Part shown: piece after piece, positions 19,842-28,152 of the stretch
Position numbering within the stretch: the first letter of the stretch is position 1
Layout of the letters: every line of letters begins with the position of its first letter
Source of the DNA: Streptomyces acidicola
GTDB taxonomy: Bacteria > Actinomycetota > Actinomycetes > Streptomycetales > Streptomycetaceae
Length of the DNA stretch: 39,478 nucleotides
NCBI RefSeq assembly: GCF_009377235.1
Contig: NZ_VMNX01000074.1
Coordinates: 1-39,478 of the forward strand
Direction: 5' to 3'
Notes under the pieces: model-generated
The model's database searches: none
Told to the model about the DNA's origin: nothing
The model's input: only the letters and a program-made list of their open reading frames with translations
Program-made: the position numbers and the translations under genes

Positions 19842-20787
19842 GCACCACCTCCCGACACTCGCCCGGTGTGCCCCACACCGTGCGCAGGGCACGGGCCTTG
19901 GTGAGCCAGAGCGACAGGTCGTGCTCGGCGGTGTAGCCGATCGCGCCGTGCAGTTGCAGGGCCGTGCGCGCGGTCGCGTACGCGGCCTCGCAGGCGGTGA
20001 CCTTGGCGGCGGCCACATCGGCCGGGTCCAGGGTGACCGCCGCGCCGAGCACCAGCGGGCGCGCGAACTCCAGCGCCACCTTCGCGTCGGCCAGCCGGTG
20101 CTTCACCGCCTGGAACGAGCCTATGGGCACGCCGAACTGGGTCCGCTGCCGCACATACGCCACCGTCCTGTCGAGCAGCGCCAGCCCGACCCCGAGCGCC
20201 TGCGCGGCGGTGGCTAGCCGGGCCCAGAGGAGGGCGTGGGCGAAGGGGGTTGAGGCGGCGAGGAGTTCGCCATCGGGGTGCAGGATCGTGAGGCGGCGAG
20301 CCGGGTCCAGGGAGCGGCGGACGGGCCCGTGTCCGGGGGCGAGACGCAGTGCGCCGTCGGCGGTCAGGGACAGGCGGGTCGTGGCGGTGTCCCCGTCGAG
20401 GGCGTACGACCCGGAACGCGCCACGGTCGCCGTCGACTCGCCCGTCACCAGCGCCGGGACCAGACGCTTGGCGGGACCCGGGTCGTCCAGCCCGGTGAGC
20501 AGAACGGTCGCCGTCACGGTCTCCACCAGCGGGCCCGGCACGGCATGCCGCCCCAACTCCGTGAAGGCGACCACGAGTTCGACAGGCAGCGGGCCCACGC
20601 CCTCGTACGCCTCCGGTGCGGCCAGCGCGAAGAGCCCCGCCTGGCCGATACGGCGCCACAGGGCGCGCCCCGCTACGTGATCACCACGACCCCAGTCACG
20701 TATCACCGACGGTGTGTCCGCGGCCGTCAGCATCGAGCCCAGCGAGTCGGCGAAGGCCCGCTGCTCAGTGGTCAGGAGGAAGCGCAT
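19816..20787 (-). CDS. Acyl-CoA dehydrogenase, short beta-type (FadE32/FadE33-like)
   Basis: A 323-residue flavoprotein of the acyl-CoA dehydrogenase superfamily, clearly shorter than the usual 380-400. The N-terminal helical domain (LLTTEQRAFADSLGSML; EAYEGVGPLPVELVVAFTELGRHAVPGPL) is present, the middle beta-domain is reduced, and the C-terminal domain has AQALGVGLALLDRTVAYVRQRTQFGVPIGSFQAVKHRLAD and ALQLHGAIGYTAEHDLSLWLTKA. Short forms with this pattern are the beta subunits of heterotetrameric dehydrogenases of cholesterol catabolism (FadE32, FadE33), pairing with a full-length alpha such as FadE31. The TAG of the upstream full-length gene is immediately followed by this ATG, so the two are co-translated and probably form one alpha2beta2 enzyme acting on HIP-derived CoA esters. 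Confidence 0.87.
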   Translation of the reverse strand: MRFLLTTEQRAFADSLGSMLTAADTPSVIRDWGRGDHVAGRALWRRIGQAGLFALAAPEAYEGVGPLPVELVVAFTELGRHAVPGPLVETVTATVLLTGLDDPGPAKRLVPALVTGESTATVARSGSYALDGDTATTRLSLTADGALRLAPGHGPVRRSLDPARRLTILHPDGELLAASTPFAHALLWARLATAAQALGVGLALLDRTVAYVRQRTQFGVPIGSFQAVKHRLADAKVALEFARPLVLGAAVTLDPADVAAAKVTACEAAYATARTALQLHGAIGYTAEHDLSLWLTKARALRTVWGTPGECREVVLSGGGHRS

Positions 20788-21963
20788 CTAGCGGCGGCCC
20801 TTCGGGAGGCCGAGCAGGCGCTCGGCGATGATGTCGCGCTGGATCTCGTTCGTGCCGGCGTAGATCGGGCCCGCCAGGGAGAACACATAGCTCTCCGACC
20901 AGTCCGTGTCCGCCTGCTCGCCCTCCTCGCCCAGGAGATCGAGGGCCGTCTCCTGCACGGCGATGTCGTACTCCGACCAGAAGACCTTGTTCAGGCTGGA
21001 CTCGGGCCCGAGCCGCTCGCCCGCGGTGGAGCGGGAGGCGGCGGCGTACGTGAAGAGCTGGTAGGCGCGGGCTCCGATCAGGGCGTCGGCGACGCGGTCA
21101 CGGGCGAGCGGGTCCCGGCCACGCTCCCGCCAGAGTGCGGCCAGGCGGTCGGCGGCGGCCATGAAGCGGCCGGGGGAGCGGAGCGTGAGCCCGCGCTCCT
21201 CGGCGGTCGTCGACATGGCGATACGCCAGCCCTGGCCCGGCTCACCGATCACGTCCTCGTCGGGCACGAAGACCTCGTCGAGGAACAGCTCGGCGAAGGC
21301 GGGCCTGCCGTCCAGGCGGCCTATGGGGCGGACCGTGACGCCGGGCGCGCGCAGGTCGAACATCAGGTAGGTGAGCCCCTGATGAGGCGATGGGGGTACC
21401 GCCCGCGCGAGCGAGGCCGAGCGTGGGGGAGTGTCCGGCTCGCTACGGAACAGGCCGAACGCCCGGTCTGCGAACGCCGCCCGCGACGACCACGTCTTCT
21501 GCCCGCTCAGACGCCAGCCGCCGTCGGTGCGCACCGCGCGCGAGGTGAGCGAGGCCAGATCCGAACCGGCCTCCGGCTCCGACCAGGCCTGCGCCCACAC
21601 CGTCTCACCGGTTGCCATCGGCGGCAGCACGCGCGCGCGTTGCTCCTGCGTGCCGTGGGTGAAGAGCGTGGGGGCGAGGAGACTGATGCCGTTCTGGCCG
21701 ACCCGGCCCGGGGCGCCCGCCGCGTAGTACTCCTCCTCGAAGACCAGCCAGCGGAAGATGTCGGCCCCTCGGCCCCCGTACTCCTCGGGCCAGGACACCA
21801 CCGCCCAGCGGTCCGCCGCCAGCTCGGCCTCCCAGGTGCGGTGGGCCGCGAAGCCGTCTTCGGTCTCCAGCGAGGGCAGCGGCTCGGCCGGCACATGGGC
21901 GTCGAGCCAGGCGCGGGCCTCGGCTCGGAACGCCTCGTCGGCGGGGGAGAGCGTCAGGTCCAC
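20788..21963 (-). CDS. Acyl-CoA dehydrogenase, full-length alpha-type (FadE31/FadE30-like)
   Basis: A 391-residue acyl-CoA dehydrogenase. It begins LTLSPADEAFRAEARAWLDAH, then SWPEEYGGRGADIFRWLVFEEEYYAAGAP, the FAD/substrate motif WAQAWSEPEAGSDLASLTSRA, VFWSEYDIAVQETALDLLG, and the ending GPIYAGTNEIQRDIIAERLLGLPKG typical of steroid-catabolic FadE proteins. I prefer the GTG at 21963, which has AAGGA seven bases upstream; a GTG at 21969 lies too close to that site. It is divergent from ipdF across an operator-like dyad. Gene order matches mycobacterial fadE30/31-type genes beside ipdF. I cannot distinguish FadE30 from FadE31 by eye, although the coupled short partner favours FadE31. Confidence 0.88.
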   Translation of the reverse strand: MDLTLSPADEAFRAEARAWLDAHVPAEPLPSLETEDGFAAHRTWEAELAADRWAVVSWPEEYGGRGADIFRWLVFEEEYYAAGAPGRVGQNGISLLAPTLFTHGTQEQRARVLPPMATGETVWAQAWSEPEAGSDLASLTSRAVRTDGGWRLSGQKTWSSRAAFADRAFGLFRSEPDTPPRSASLARAVPPSPHQGLTYLMFDLRAPGVTVRPIGRLDGRPAFAELFLDEVFVPDEDVIGEPGQGWRIAMSTTAEERGLTLRSPGRFMAAADRLAALWRERGRDPLARDRVADALIGARAYQLFTYAAASRSTAGERLGPESSLNKVFWSEYDIAVQETALDLLGEEGEQADTDWSESYVFSLAGPIYAGTNEIQRDIIAERLLGLPKGRR

Positions 21964-22001
21964 GGTCACCGTCCTTCGCTGTCATGCGTCGCCGTTCTTC
22001 C

Positions 22002-22022
22002 CTAACAATCGTTTGGTAGATT
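22002..22022. promoter_or_regulatory. Operator-like dyad (O1) and -10 of ipdF; candidate KstR2-type site
   Basis: CTAACAATC-GTTTGGTAG (22002-22019) matches its own reverse complement at 7 of 9 positions per arm. It overlaps TAGATT (22017-22022), a good -10, whose expected start of transcription lies within a few bases of the ipdF ATG at 22034. No ribosome binding site is present, so ipdF mRNA is probably leaderless or nearly so. The same sequence recurs at 28153-28170. Confidence 0.72.
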
Positions 22023-22033
22023 AGCGTGGCCCT

Positions 22034-22837
22034 ATGACAGACGTCGAGAGTCCGGCGTACGTGCCCGGTCACGGACTGTTGCGGGGGCGCACCGCGGTGG
22101 TCACCGCGGCCGCGGGGGCGGGAGTCGGCGGGGCCACCGCGCGCCGGTTCCTGGAGGAGGGCGCGCGGGTCCTGATCAGCGACGCGCACACCCGGCGGCT
22201 CAAGGAGTACGAGGAGGAGCTGGCCGGGGAGTTCGGCGAGCACGCCGTCGGCGCACAGCCGTGCGATGTCACCGACGAGACCCAGGTCCAGGGGCTCTTC
22301 GACACCGCCCGGAGTCGGCACGGCGGGCTCGACATCGTGGTCAACAACGCGGGCCTCGGCGGTACTTCGCCCCTCGTCGACATGACCGACGAGCAGTGGT
22401 CGCGCGTCCTGGACGTGACGCTGAACGGCACGTTCCGCTGTCTGCGGGCCGCCCTGCGGGCCTTCCGTGAGGCAGGCGCGAGCGGCAGCCGCGGAGGAGT
22501 CATCGTCAACAACGCCTCCGTGGTCGGCTGGCGCGCCCAGGCCGGGCAGGCCCACTACGCCGCCGCCAAGGCCGGCGTCATGGCGCTGACCCGGTGCGCG
22601 GCCGTGGAAGCCGCCGAGTACGGGGTACGGGTCAACGCGGTCTCGCCGAGCCTCGCCATGCACCCCCACCTGGTGAAGGTGACGACCCCGGAACTGCTCG
22701 CCGAGCTGACCGCCCGCGAAGCCTTCGGGCGGTACGCCGAACCATGGGAGGTGGCCAACGTGATCGTCTTCCTGGCGTCCGGGTACTCGTCCTACATGAC
22801 CGGCGAGGTCGTCGCCGTCAGCAGCCAGCACCCCTAG
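22034..22837 (+). CDS. ipdF: IpdF-like short-chain dehydrogenase (steroid HIP catabolism)
   Basis: A 267-residue SDR. NAD(P) motif TAAAGAGVGGATARRF (about 24-39), NNAG (104-107), and catalytic Ser162 (NNASVVGWRAQ), Tyr175 and Lys179 (HYAAAKAGVMALTRC). AAEYGVRVNAVSPSLA and the ending GEVVAVSSQHP closely resemble M. tuberculosis Rv3559c (IpdF), a dehydrogenase that oxidises a hydroxyl on the 5-OH-HIC-CoA intermediate of steroid C/D-ring degradation. It is the first gene of a plus-strand operon with the kstR2-like gene and fadA6, transcribed from a promoter overlapping the O1 operator. The start is the ATG at 22034, probably leaderless. Confidence 0.9.
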   Translation: MTDVESPAYVPGHGLLRGRTAVVTAAAGAGVGGATARRFLEEGARVLISDAHTRRLKEYEEELAGEFGEHAVGAQPCDVTDETQVQGLFDTARSRHGGLDIVVNNAGLGGTSPLVDMTDEQWSRVLDVTLNGTFRCLRAALRAFREAGASGSRGGVIVNNASVVGWRAQAGQAHYAAAKAGVMALTRCAAVEAAEYGVRVNAVSPSLAMHPHLVKVTTPELLAELTAREAFGRYAEPWEVANVIVFLASGYSSYMTGEVVAVSSQHP

Positions 22838-22846
22838 GACCACAAT

Positions 22847-23464
22847 GTGTCCGTGCCTACCAAGAAGAAGCCCCAGGTGACCGCCGCACCGGAACGGCGG
22901 CGCGAACTCCTCGACACCGCCGCCGAGGTCTTCGCCGAGCAGGGCTACAACGCCACCACCGTCCGCAAGATCGCCGATCACGCGGGGATGCTCGCGGGCA
23001 GCCTCTACTACCACTTCGACTCCAAGGAGTCGATGCTGGAGGAGATCCTGCGGACCTTCCTCGACGAGCTCTGGGACGGCTACGACGCGGTCCTGGGCGA
23101 CGAACTCGGGCCCCGGGAGACCCTGGAGGCCCTGGTCACCGAGTCCTTCCGGGAGATCGACCGGCACCGCGCCGCCGTCGCCATCTACCAGAAGGAGTCC
23201 AAGCAGCTCGCCCCGCAGGAGCGCTTCGCGTTCCTCGCCGAGTCGCAGCGCAAGTTCGAGAAGGCGTGGCTGTCCACGCTGGAGCGCGGGGTCGCCGCCA
23301 AGGTCTTCCGGGCCGACCTCGACATCCGGCTCACCTACCGGTTCGTGCGCGACACCGTGTGGGTCGCCGCGTCCTGGTACCGGCCCGGCGGACAGCACAG
23401 CCCGGAGGAGATCGCCCGCCAGTACCTGTCGATGGTGCTGGACGGAATCGCCGTACGCGAATAG
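22847..23464 (+). CDS. kstR2: TetR-family regulator, KstR2-like repressor of HIP catabolism
   Basis: A 205-residue TetR protein. The N-terminal helix-turn-helix is RRELLDTAAEVFAEQGYNATTVRKIADHAGMLAGSLYYHFDSKESML (about 18-64, given here in substance). The ligand domain has ESFREIDRHRAAVAIYQKES and YRFVRDTVWVAASWYRPGG, both strongly like M. tuberculosis Rv3557c (KstR2), whose inducer is HIP-CoA. The GTG at 22847 has AGGA seven bases upstream and starts nine bases after the ipdF stop. Its position inside the operon allows autoregulation through O1. The likely targets, O1 and O2, resemble each other but, as I recall it, differ from the mycobacterial KstR2 motif (AnCAAGnnCTTGnT). Confidence 0.87.
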   Translation: MSVPTKKKPQVTAAPERRRELLDTAAEVFAEQGYNATTVRKIADHAGMLAGSLYYHFDSKESMLEEILRTFLDELWDGYDAVLGDELGPRETLEALVTESFREIDRHRAAVAIYQKESKQLAPQERFAFLAESQRKFEKAWLSTLERGVAAKVFRADLDIRLTYRFVRDTVWVAASWYRPGGQHSPEEIARQYLSMVLDGIAVRE

Positions 23465-23495
23465 CTGTTTCAGCTGTTGAACCCAGGGAGCCGAG

Positions 23496-24653
23496 ATGAC
23501 CGAGGCCTATATCGTCGAAGCGGTCCGCACGCCCGTCGGGCGGCGCGGGGGAGGCCTGGCCGGGGTCCACCCGGCCGACCTCGGGGCGCATGTCCTCAAG
23601 GAGCTGGTGACCCGCTCCGGGATCGACCCGTCCGCCGTCGAGGACGTGGTCTTCGGCTGCCTGGACACCGTCGGGCCCCAGGCCGGCGACATCGCCCGCA
23701 CCTGCTGGCTCGCCGCCGGACTGCCCGAGGAGGTGCCGGGCGTCACCGTCGACCGCCAGTGCGGTTCCTCCCAGCAGGCCGTGCACTTCGCCGCGCAGGC
23801 CGTCCTGTCCGGCACCCAGGACCTGGTCGTCGCGGGCGGCGTCCAGAACATGTCGATGGTCCCCATCGCCTTCGCCTCCCGCCAGGCCGCCGTACCTCTC
23901 GGCCTCACCGAGGGACCCTTCGCGGGCAGCGAGGGCTGGCGCGCCCGCTACGGGAACCAGCCCGTGAACCAGTTCGCCGGCGCCGAGATGATCGCCGCCA
24001 AGTGGGGCATCAGCCGCCGCGACCAGGAGGAGTACGCCCTGCGCTCCCACCAGCGCGCGGTCCGTGCCCTCGACGAGGGCCGCTTCGAACGCGAGACCGT
24101 CCCGTACGGCGAGGTCACGGCCGACGAGGGCCCGCGCCGCGACACCTCGCTGGAGAAGATGGCCGCCCTCAAACCGGTGATCGACGGCGGCACCGTCACG
24201 GCCGCCTGCTCCTCCCAGGTCTCCGACGGCGCCGCCGCGCTGCTCCTCGCCTCCGAACGGGCCGTACAGGAGCACGCGCTGACCCCGCGCGCCCGCGTCC
24301 ACCACCTCTCCGTGCGTGGCGAGGACCCCATCCGTATGCTCACCGCCCCCATCCCGGCGACCGCGTACGCCCTGAAGAAGACGGGACTCTCCCTCGACGC
24401 CATCGACCTCGTCGAGATCAACGAGGCCTTCGCGCCCGTCGTCCTGGCCTGGCTGAAGGAGACCGGCGCCGACCCGGACAGGGTCAACGTCAACGGCGGC
24501 GCCGTCGCCCTCGGCCACCCCCTCGGCGCCACGGGCGCCAAGCTGATGACGACCCTCCTCCACGAACTCGAACGCACCGGTGCCCGCTACGGCCTCCAGA
24601 CGATGTGCGAGGGCGGGGGGCAGGCGAACGTGACGATCATCGAGCGACTCTGA
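23496..24653 (+). CDS. fadA6: FadA6-like acetyl-CoA acyltransferase (thiolase)
   Basis: A 385-residue thiolase. Start MTEAYIVEAVRTPVG; catalytic Cys89 in VDRQCGSSQQAVHFAAQ, NEAFAP (about 309-314), His341 in LGHPLGATGAK and Cys371 in TMCEGGG, so all active-site residues are present. The closeness to M. tuberculosis Rv3556c (FadA6) extends over the whole length, including LPEEVPGVTVDRQCGSS and the ending NVTIIERL. FadA6 performs a late CoA-dependent thiolysis after ring C opening in HIP degradation. The ATG at 23496 follows a GGGAG site. The 3' end overlaps the convergent ipdC by 17 bases. Confidence 0.92.
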   Translation: MTEAYIVEAVRTPVGRRGGGLAGVHPADLGAHVLKELVTRSGIDPSAVEDVVFGCLDTVGPQAGDIARTCWLAAGLPEEVPGVTVDRQCGSSQQAVHFAAQAVLSGTQDLVVAGGVQNMSMVPIAFASRQAAVPLGLTEGPFAGSEGWRARYGNQPVNQFAGAEMIAAKWGISRRDQEEYALRSHQRAVRALDEGRFERETVPYGEVTADEGPRRDTSLEKMAALKPVIDGGTVTAACSSQVSDGAAALLLASERAVQEHALTPRARVHHLSVRGEDPIRMLTAPIPATAYALKKTGLSLDAIDLVEINEAFAPVVLAWLKETGADPDRVNVNGGAVALGHPLGATGAKLMTTLLHELERTGARYGLQTMCEGGGQANVTIIERL

Positions 24654-25695
24654 GCGCCTCCAGGGACTTCAGCACCTCCTCCGCCTCCGCCATGATCCGG
24701 TCCACCAGCTCCGCACAGGAAGGCAGGTCGTCGATCACCCCGGCGACCTGCCCCGACGCCATCACCCCGAGGTCCGTACGGCCCTGAACCATCGACGCCT
24801 TGAGGAGCATCGGGGTGTTCGCGGCGAGGAGGACCTGGCTCCAGGTGAGGTCCTTGCCGTGCCGCAGGGCGAGCCCTTCGCGGACCATCCGGGACCAGGA
24901 CAGCCCGGAGACTTTGCGGAAACCGGCCGCATGGCGCACCGCCCGAATGAGCGCTCTCGCACGCCCGGACTTCTCCAGGGCGTCCACGAACTCGGTCCGC
25001 AGCATGCGGTGCGGCAGCCCGTCCACGGCCGCGGTGACCGTGACGTCCCGGACAGTCGCCGCGAGGTACGTGGCCTTCACGGTGTCCGGGACCGTCGAGT
25101 CCGCGGTCAGCAGGAACCGCGTGCCCATGGCGATCCCCTCCGCCCCGAACGCCAGCGCCGCCACCAGACCCCGCCCGTCGTGGAAGCCGCCCGCCGCCAC
25201 GACCGGTATGTCCACGGCGTCGACCACCTGGGAAAGCAGCACGGTCGTCGCCACCTCCCCGGTGTGCCCGCCGCCCTCGCCGCCCTGCACGATCACCGCG
25301 TCCGCACCCCACGCCGCCACCTTCTCCGCGTGCCGGCGGGCACCTATGGAGGGGATGACGACCACACCGGCGTCCTTGAGCTCGCCGATCAGCTCCCTGG
25401 ACGGCGCCAGCGCGAACGACGCCACGCGCACACCCTCCTCGATGATGATCCGTACCCGGTCAGGGGCATCCTCCGCGTCGGCCCGCAGGTTCACCCCGAA
25501 CGGCGCGTCCGTGCGGGACCGCACCTCCCGTGCGGCGTCGCGGAGTTGGTCGAGTGTCATCGTCGCGGACGCCAGGATGCCGAGCGCGCCCGCGTTCGCC
25601 ACGGCGGAGACCAGGCGGGGGCCCGCCACCCAGCCCATGCCGGTCTGCACGACGGGGTGACGGACTCCGACGAGCCGGGTGAGCGCGGTGTCCAT
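24637..25695 (-). CDS. ipdC: IpdC-like nitronate monooxygenase-family flavoenzyme
   Basis: A 352-residue FMN-dependent TIM-barrel protein of the nitronate monooxygenase/enoyl reductase family: RHPVVQTGMGWVAGPRL (about 12-28), FGVNLRAD, ADAVIVQGGEGGGHTG and PVVAAGGFHDGRGLVAAL with GAEGIAMGTRFLLT binding the phosphate of FMN. Family and position match M. tuberculosis Rv3553 (IpdC), a steroid C/D-ring reductase acting before IpdAB. It is the last gene of the minus-strand echA20-ipdA-ipdB-ipdC operon; its ATG shares one base with the ipdB stop. Despite the family name, a nitronate oxidase role is unlikely in this context. Confidence 0.9.
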   Translation of the reverse strand: MDTALTRLVGVRHPVVQTGMGWVAGPRLVSAVANAGALGILASATMTLDQLRDAAREVRSRTDAPFGVNLRADAEDAPDRVRIIIEEGVRVASFALAPSRELIGELKDAGVVVIPSIGARRHAEKVAAWGADAVIVQGGEGGGHTGEVATTVLLSQVVDAVDIPVVAAGGFHDGRGLVAALAFGAEGIAMGTRFLLTADSTVPDTVKATYLAATVRDVTVTAAVDGLPHRMLRTEFVDALEKSGRARALIRAVRHAAGFRKVSGLSWSRMVREGLALRHGKDLTWSQVLLAANTPMLLKASMVQGRTDLGVMASGQVAGVIDDLPSCAELVDRIMAEAEEVLKSLEALRVAR

Positions 25696-26453
25696 CAGCG
25701 GACCGCCTCTCCGGCCGCGGTGGAGGTCGGGACCTCCCGCTCCCGGGTGCCCTCCGGGTCGAGCACCTCGCGGATCAACCGCAGCTCTTCCGGTGTCGGT
25801 TCAGGGGTCCGGGGAGGGTCACCGGGAACCGTGAGCTCGAATCCCGTCGCCTCCCGCACCTGCTCCACCGTCACCCCCGGGTGCAGCGAGGCCAGGCGCA
25901 TCGAGTGATCCGGCGTGGCGAAGTCGAAGACCCCGAGGTCGGACACCACGCGGGGGATGCGGTGGAAACGGCCCGTGACCGGATGCTCGGCCACACGGTC
26001 GTATCCCACCCCGCACACCATGTCGACCTGCTCGACGAAGACCCGCCGGGAGTGCCTCGGTATCCAGTAACTGGTCGGGTTGTTGAGCGTGTTGACCGGT
26101 GCGCCCCGCACTCCGAGCAACTGCCGGCGGGGCCTGGCCCAGTCCCCGATGCACGAGATGTTCTGGTTGCCGTACCGGTCGATCTGGCTCGCGCCCATCA
26201 TCACGTGCCGTCTGCCGCCGGTGACCAGGGCCAGGTGCCGGCGGTACGGCAGCCAGCCCTCCGGCGCGCCGTCCGGACCGACGAGCGTCGCCTCACCGTC
26301 GGTCAGCAGCAGCTCCGGGGCGAAGGTCAGCCGGGCCAGCCGCGCACCCACGGAGGGGATCAGGCCCATGGGGCTCGCGAGGATCTCCCCCGCACCGCGC
26401 CAGGCCTCGGCGCAGGCGATCACGCAGTACTCGGCCCGGGTCACGGCCGTCAT
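25695..26453 (-). CDS. ipdB: IpdB-like CoA-transferase-fold hydrolase, beta subunit
   Basis: A 252-residue class I CoA-transferase-like protein: AEYCVIACAEAWRGAGEILASP, GLIPSVGARLARLTFAPELLLTDGEA, RRHVMMGASQIDRYGNQNIS, LPGN-like region VNTLNNPTSYWIPRHS and HPGVTVEQVREATGFEL. It resembles M. tuberculosis Rv3552. IpdA and IpdB together form the hydrolase that opens ring C of the CoA-linked steroid remnant (COCHEA-CoA), not a true transferase. The ATG at 26453 has a strong GGAGAAGGAGG site and overlaps the ipdA stop by four bases (ATGA), fitting equimolar subunit synthesis. Confidence 0.9.
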   Translation of the reverse strand: MTAVTRAEYCVIACAEAWRGAGEILASPMGLIPSVGARLARLTFAPELLLTDGEATLVGPDGAPEGWLPYRRHLALVTGGRRHVMMGASQIDRYGNQNISCIGDWARPRRQLLGVRGAPVNTLNNPTSYWIPRHSRRVFVEQVDMVCGVGYDRVAEHPVTGRFHRIPRVVSDLGVFDFATPDHSMRLASLHPGVTVEQVREATGFELTVPGDPPRTPEPTPEELRLIREVLDPEGTREREVPTSTAAGEAVR

Positions 26454-27379
26454 GTCCCCTCCTTCTCCTCGTGCTTCTCCCCGCGCGCCCTCTTCTCCTC
26501 GCGCACCTGCTTCTTCCCGTGCTCCTTGTTCTCTTTGTGCTCCTTGTGCCAGGCCTGTACGGCGCGCTGATAGTCCTGCTCGTCCCCGGTGAGGAACCGC
26601 TCGGCGAACTCCGGCCAGGGTGTGCTCGCGTAGTGCCGCTGGAACTCCTCGTCCCGGCCGTAGTCCGGCACACACGACGTGAAGTGCGCCCCGGTCGGGG
26701 CCTCCACCACTCCGGTCACCGTGTGCCGTCCCACCAGCAGTGTCTGGGGCGCCGCCTCCTTCGTCAGCTCCGCCGTGTCCACGATGCGCTCGCACGAGAC
26801 GTACGCGCGGTCGGCCGCCTCGCAGAACAGGTCGTCGAAGTACGGGTCCGGGCCCAGGTACTGCCCGTTGCCCAGCCGGTCCGCGCGGTTCAGGTGGACG
26901 AACGCCGCGTCCATCCGCAGGGCGGGCATGGCGACGAGCGTCTCCCCGTCCTCGTACGGTGACCGAACCGTCCGTAACCCGGGATTGACCCGCATCACGT
27001 CCGAGCCGATGCCCGCGCGCACCGGTATGAAGGGCAGCCGGTTCGCGGCCGCGTGCAGGCCCCACATGAACATCGCCTCGTCGACCTCCATCAGCTCGAA
27101 GGCTCCGCGCTCGCGGGCCGCGCGGTAGTGCGGTTCGAGCGGGATCGAGTCGAGGGTCGCGAACGCGGCGACCAGCTTCCGTATGCGCCCGGCGGCCGCG
27201 AGCATGCCCACGTCCGGGCCGCCGTACGAGACGACCGTGAGATCGGTGATCCCGGAGCGCAGCAGTGCCCGCACCAGGGCCATCGGTTTGCGGCGCGAGC
27301 CCCAGCCGCCGATGCCGAGGGTCATGCCGCTCTCCAGCCGGGAGACGACCTCGTCGGAGGTCATCGTCTTGTCAGCCAT
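26450..27379 (-). CDS. ipdA: IpdA-like CoA-transferase-fold hydrolase, alpha subunit, with Lys/Glu-rich tail
   Basis: A 309-residue protein with GMTLGIGGWGSRRKPMALVRALL (about 19-41, in substance), LTVVSYGGPDVGML and the EVDEAMFMWGLHAAANRLPF segment, whose acid (about 98-101) corresponds to the catalytic Glu of IpdA. Then come LVAMPALRMDAAFVHLNRADRLGN and TGAHFTSCVPDYGRDEEFQRHY. It matches M. tuberculosis Rv3551. The last 30 residues (from about 280: HKEHKENKEHGKKQ and on) are a charged tail of Lys, Glu and Arg that I do not recall in mycobacterial IpdA. I chose the ATG at 27379; a GTG at 27385, two codons earlier, is possible. It starts inside a four-to-eight-base zone next to the echA20 stop at 27372. 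Confidence 0.9.
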   Translation of the reverse strand: MADKTMTSDEVVSRLESGMTLGIGGWGSRRKPMALVRALLRSGITDLTVVSYGGPDVGMLAAAGRIRKLVAAFATLDSIPLEPHYRAARERGAFELMEVDEAMFMWGLHAAANRLPFIPVRAGIGSDVMRVNPGLRTVRSPYEDGETLVAMPALRMDAAFVHLNRADRLGNGQYLGPDPYFDDLFCEAADRAYVSCERIVDTAELTKEAAPQTLLVGRHTVTGVVEAPTGAHFTSCVPDYGRDEEFQRHYASTPWPEFAERFLTGDEQDYQRAVQAWHKEHKENKEHGKKQVREEKRARGEKHEEKEGT

Positions 27380-28133
27380 GGTCACCCACCTGTGCCCCCT
27401 CCTTCCCGAAGGTGTCCCGGACCCGGTCGCCCACCCCGCTGAGGCTCGCCTCGAAGGTGAAGCCCTGCTCGAAGCGGTAGCTGCGGCGGACGTCGACAGG
27501 GTCGATGCCGTTGATCGCGGCCTTGGCGAGCCGGATCAGCCGGCCGTCCTTGGCGGCTATCTCACGGGCCAGCTCCAGCGCGGCGGCGCGCAGATCGCCG
27601 TGCGGCACGACCCGCCACACCGACCCGTGCGTGTGCAACTCGGCAGCCGTCGCCGTGCGCGACGTGTAGTACAACGCCCGCATCAGGTGCTGCGGGACCA
27701 GCCGGGCCAGGTGCGTGGCCGCGCCCAGCGCGCCCCGGTCCAGCTCGGGCAGGCCGAACGTGGCTTCGTCGCTCGCCACGATCGCGTCCGCGTTCCCCAC
27801 GAGGCCTATCCCGCCGCCCAGACAGAAGCCGTGCACCTCCGCGACCACGGGCACCTCGCACTCGTACACCGCGGCGAAGGCCTCCGCGCAGCCCTCGCTG
27901 GCACCCGCCAGCGCCGGGCCGCCCTGCGCCTGTATCTCCTTGATGTCCACCCCCGCGTTGAACCCGCGCCCCTCGGCCGCCAGCACCACACAGCGGACGT
28001 CGGCATCGCGCCCGGCCGCGCGCACGGCCTCGGCCAGCTCGAACCAGCCGCGCACCGGCAGCGCGTTCACCGGCGGGAAGTCGACCGTGACGACGGAAAT
28101 CCCCTTTTCCGGGGATGAGGTGGAGACACCCAT
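27372..28133 (-). CDS. echA20: EchA20-like enoyl-CoA hydratase/crotonase-fold ring D hydrolase
   Basis: A 253-residue crotonase-fold protein: VVTVDFPPVNALPVRGWFEL (about 12-31), AEGRGFNAGVDIKEIQ with the oxyanion-hole region, FCLGGGIGLVGNADAIVAS and ATFGLPELDRGALGAATHLARLVPQ. It resembles M. tuberculosis Rv3550 along its length. EchA20 hydrolytically opens ring D of HIEC-CoA. I prefer the ATG at 28133, since the reference protein starts at the equivalent point and the upstream ATG at 28163 lies inside the O2 operator. It is the first gene of the minus-strand operon with ipdA, ipdB and ipdC. Confidence 0.9.
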   Translation of the reverse strand: MGVSTSSPEKGISVVTVDFPPVNALPVRGWFELAEAVRAAGRDADVRCVVLAAEGRGFNAGVDIKEIQAQGGPALAGASEGCAEAFAAVYECEVPVVAEVHGFCLGGGIGLVGNADAIVASDEATFGLPELDRGALGAATHLARLVPQHLMRALYYTSRTATAAELHTHGSVWRVVPHGDLRAAALELAREIAAKDGRLIRLAKAAINGIDPVDVRRSYRFEQGFTFEASLSGVGDRVRDTFGKEGAQVGDHG

Positions 28134-28152
28134 CAGCTCATCAGCTACCTTT

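Noticed and set aside
24637..25695. Calling the flavoenzyme a nitronate monooxygenase or 2-nitropropane dioxygenase
   Set aside because: The fold matches, but position between fadA6 and ipdAB and similarity to Rv3553 favour IpdC.
25695..27379. Calling the IpdA/IpdB pair a 3-oxoacid CoA-transferase or glutaconate CoA-transferase
   Set aside because: The fold is that of class I CoA-transferases, but the gene context and resemblance to Rv3551/Rv3552 point to the ring-opening hydrolase.
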